From NCBI GenBank assembly GCA_022575985.1, contig JAKSXM010000272.1, positions 6,944,001 to 7,008,000 of the forward strand: a stretch of 64,000 nt of DNA, in the 5' to 3' direction. Source of the stretch: Anagrus nilaparvatae (taxonomy: Eukaryota > Arthropoda > Insecta > Hymenoptera > Mymaridae). Shown in pieces: positions 61,401 to 64,000 of the stretch. The position numbers and the translations under genes are program-made. Each line of letters begins with the position of its first letter. Positions within the stretch are counted from its first letter, which is position 1. The notes beneath the pieces were generated by a model, which saw nothing but the letters and a program-made list of their open reading frames with translations, was not told the DNA's origin and ran no database searches.

Positions 61401-64000
61401 CTCATCCAATTCCCATATCATGTCCCATGTTAAAATGTTGGAACGAAAATTATGAATATGAAAACATTTTCAATATTATCTTCTAGAAAATAGAAAATGT
61501 AATAAAATAAAATTTTTATAGATTATTGCGATTTGTCAATTTATTAATAAGGCTATTAAAGAATGTACGAGGCGAAATGTCTTATCCTTATTCTGCATAA
61601 AATTCTTTACCTTATTTTAAAATACTAAACATAACAAATTTTATACTTGCTATTAGATGAATCAAAAAAATTTTGTAATATGTACATTTAAAAAATAAAT
61701 AACTTTTGTTTAAAAAAAACTTAATTTCTCTACCCCACGTAACTTTATTTGTGTAAGACATTAAATCAATTTTATAATCAACGGTTCTGAATAAATATAT
61801 TCAAAAGCGTGTAAGCTAAAAAGTATTTTGAAAATTAGAAAGTTTAATTTAAAAACGATTCGTAATATGATTCATGGTTATGAAAAAAGAATTTAAAAGA
61901 TTACACGATATACCTTCTTTATCTAATACTAATGTCGCACTAACAGTACAGCTGAGTACTATTCGAAGCCCATCCAATCAACGGGACAGTTTAATTTAAA
62001 GCTTTAACTTGTTATGGATATAACTCACCAGGGTTCTTCTCAATCGTTATTTGCATCTGCTAAGTGATAAGTAAACCCTCGACTTTATACCAATACGTAA
62101 GATAATGTGTCTTTGTACGAGTGACAAATAAATCGCTAAACTTTAACAACTTATAAATCTATACTTAACTTTTTCTTAAAAAAGTTAAACAAGCTTTTGC
62201 TAATAACGACTAAAGGAGAAAAAATTGTATCTCTCGAGCTAAAAATAATAAATTAAAAAGATTAACCCTAATATTTGACACGAGTCTTTAAACGTCTCTT
62301 TTTGTAAAACAGTGTGACGGAAAATCCAAATGAAATATGGAAGAATAAAAAAATGCATAAAGAAATTTTGTCTTAAATATAGAAACTCGTTTGAATTTTG
62401 CTTTGTTCGATCGGGAAAGAGTCAAGAGCTTGAGACATAAATGAATAAAAGGCCATCCGCAAAAAAAATGAAGTTTTTAGTGTATAGGGGATTTACGAAT
62501 GTGACATACACTAAACCATATGTGCATTGAAATATATAGGAAAGAGAGACAAAATGCTTATAAGATTAACCTCCCACCGTGATATTATTAAAAGACAAAG
62601 TGCATTGATGTAAGTACATGAGCTTGCGAATAAAAAAACTACGAAATTTCTTTTATTTTAAAGTTATTGTTTTTTATTTTTCTTTTTCTCAGTTTTATCG
62701 AATAAGAATAAATTACTTCTTGGAAAATTTTCTTTTATTTAATAAAAAATGCATTAGCAATTCGTTGAATTACTTAAAAAAACTTTTACTTAAATAATTC
62801 AATTTTATTTTATTTCTTTTTTTATCAGTGTAATTTTTAATTGCAATTTTTAATTTACTTAAATAAAACATATTTTTAGATACTGAACATAAAACAATGT
62901 AATAAATTTAAAAGTACTCCTATAAAATAAATAACATTTTTTTTTTGCTGTAAGAATAGGTTATAAATACTTAAATATTTTTTTTTCGCTCCCTTAAAGA
63001 AATATATATATATATATAACCCAGCAAGTGACCAGATTAAAAAAAAAAAAATATTTTTAGAAAATTAGTATAGAGGGAGGGTGGTTTTAATACTTACCCT
63101 GAGGTTATAATACAAGCTAAACGAGATTAATTCACTAGTATAAAAAAGATAACAAAGAACAATTTTTCCTTTAATATTAAACGACCCTATGCTATTCGAT
63201 TTAAAAATATATACGAAGGTATGGAGTATTTACTTTCTTCGTTTATAGCAGTAGGTACTTACTTCTTTTTTTTTTTGGACAAATTCATATTTTACTATTA
63301 AAAATAATAATAATAATTTCTGAAATCCCCCTATAAATATTAAGTATTTTTCATCTTAAAATAATACGCAAAAATTTTTTTTATCTTAAATATTATTGTT
63401 GTTCTGGCAATTAGTCATTCGACGAAATCTTTGGATATTGTATTCGCCGAAGAAACAAAATCTATGTTAACGACGAATTTACTCATGTATATTTTCATGT
63501 TATTTATTTTAAGCAGATAATTTGGGAAAAATTATAGTCACTTGACGATATTTCTTTTCTTTTTATTATTTTACATTTTTTAACATCTTTATAATTTTCA
63601 TGCAAAACTTAAATTTATTTTTTCAAAATTTTTAAATTTTTATTCATAATTATAACAATTTGAAGAAATGTTTGTTTAGCCTTAATATTTATTTGAATAT
63701 TTTATCCTGATAATATTTTGTACTGTTTTAATTTCTTTATATGGATTATTGAGTAGCTGGCATACCATTGATACTAGTTGGATGCATACTTTTGTATCAA
63801 TTTAAGAACCAAATTATGAAGGCACTGCATAACCCGACATAACCCTTAAAATTTTCGTAATTCTCTACACATGGGTATTTTTAAATGTAATGTAAATAAA
63901 ACTATAATGCTATCAGAAAATTTTATTCCAAAATGACATAATATTTAAAAAAATAATTAAAAATTTATATAAGTATTAATTTGGAAAAACAAAAATTTTT
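61401..64000. other. AT-rich non-coding DNA to the window end
   Basis: No gene or RNA gene is visible. An AT dinucleotide run lies at 63003-63018. Confidence 0.5.

Noticed and set aside
1..64000. CRISPR array, phage or integrated virus
   Set aside because: No regularly spaced identical repeats with unique spacers, and no capsid, polymerase or packaging genes. The only nuclease and transposase belong to the eukaryotic transposon.

Overview
This window looks like gene-poor, very AT-rich nuclear DNA from an insect. The host evidence is a single-exon divergent ionotropic receptor (IR), spliceosomal introns inside a transposon, a non-LTR retrotransposon and several MITEs. The very low GC and the IR type would suit a parasitoid wasp such as an aphidiine braconid, but that assignment is inference. 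I see no rRNA, tRNA, CRISPR array, or bacterial or viral genome signature.

Layout. 1-4254 is AT-rich DNA with no gene. 4255-8713 is a transposon cluster: a TA-flanked MITE (4255-4549), a 409-bp palindromic MITE (4909-5317), hairpin-rich remnant DNA (5347-5419), and a second copy of the palindromic MITE (5779-8713) split by a 5'-truncated, frameshifted LINE (about 6080-8573). 9174-10973 (minus) is the only convincing host gene, a 599-aa IR-like chemoreceptor. 11-22 kb is non-coding, with dispersed repeats and a 24-nt minisatellite. 22150-29141 is a nested structure: a pair of about 109-bp inverted repeats surrounds a 6.3-kb autonomous DNA transposon (22399-28729) with an AT target duplication. 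That transposon encodes a SWIM-YqaJ nuclease (plus strand, four exons) and a THAP-DDE transposase (minus strand, two exons), convergently transcribed, and carries a 1.5-kb near-palindrome upstream of the transposase. 29-64 kb holds no gene I can support. It contains repeat fragments, microsatellites, purine- or pyrimidine-rich tracts and a few islands of markedly higher GC, most clearly about 40250-41200.

The most notable system is the THAP-DDE plus SWIM-YqaJ element. Both proteins can be reconstructed with open reading frames, canonical splice sites and visible catalytic residues, so the copy may be recent or active. The palindrome in its transposase promoter region could yield long double-stranded RNA and places a mirrored promoter facing out of the element. 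A second unexplained pattern is a roughly 39-bp motif with a hairpin-like core, found at least nine times across the window outside any recognised transposon.
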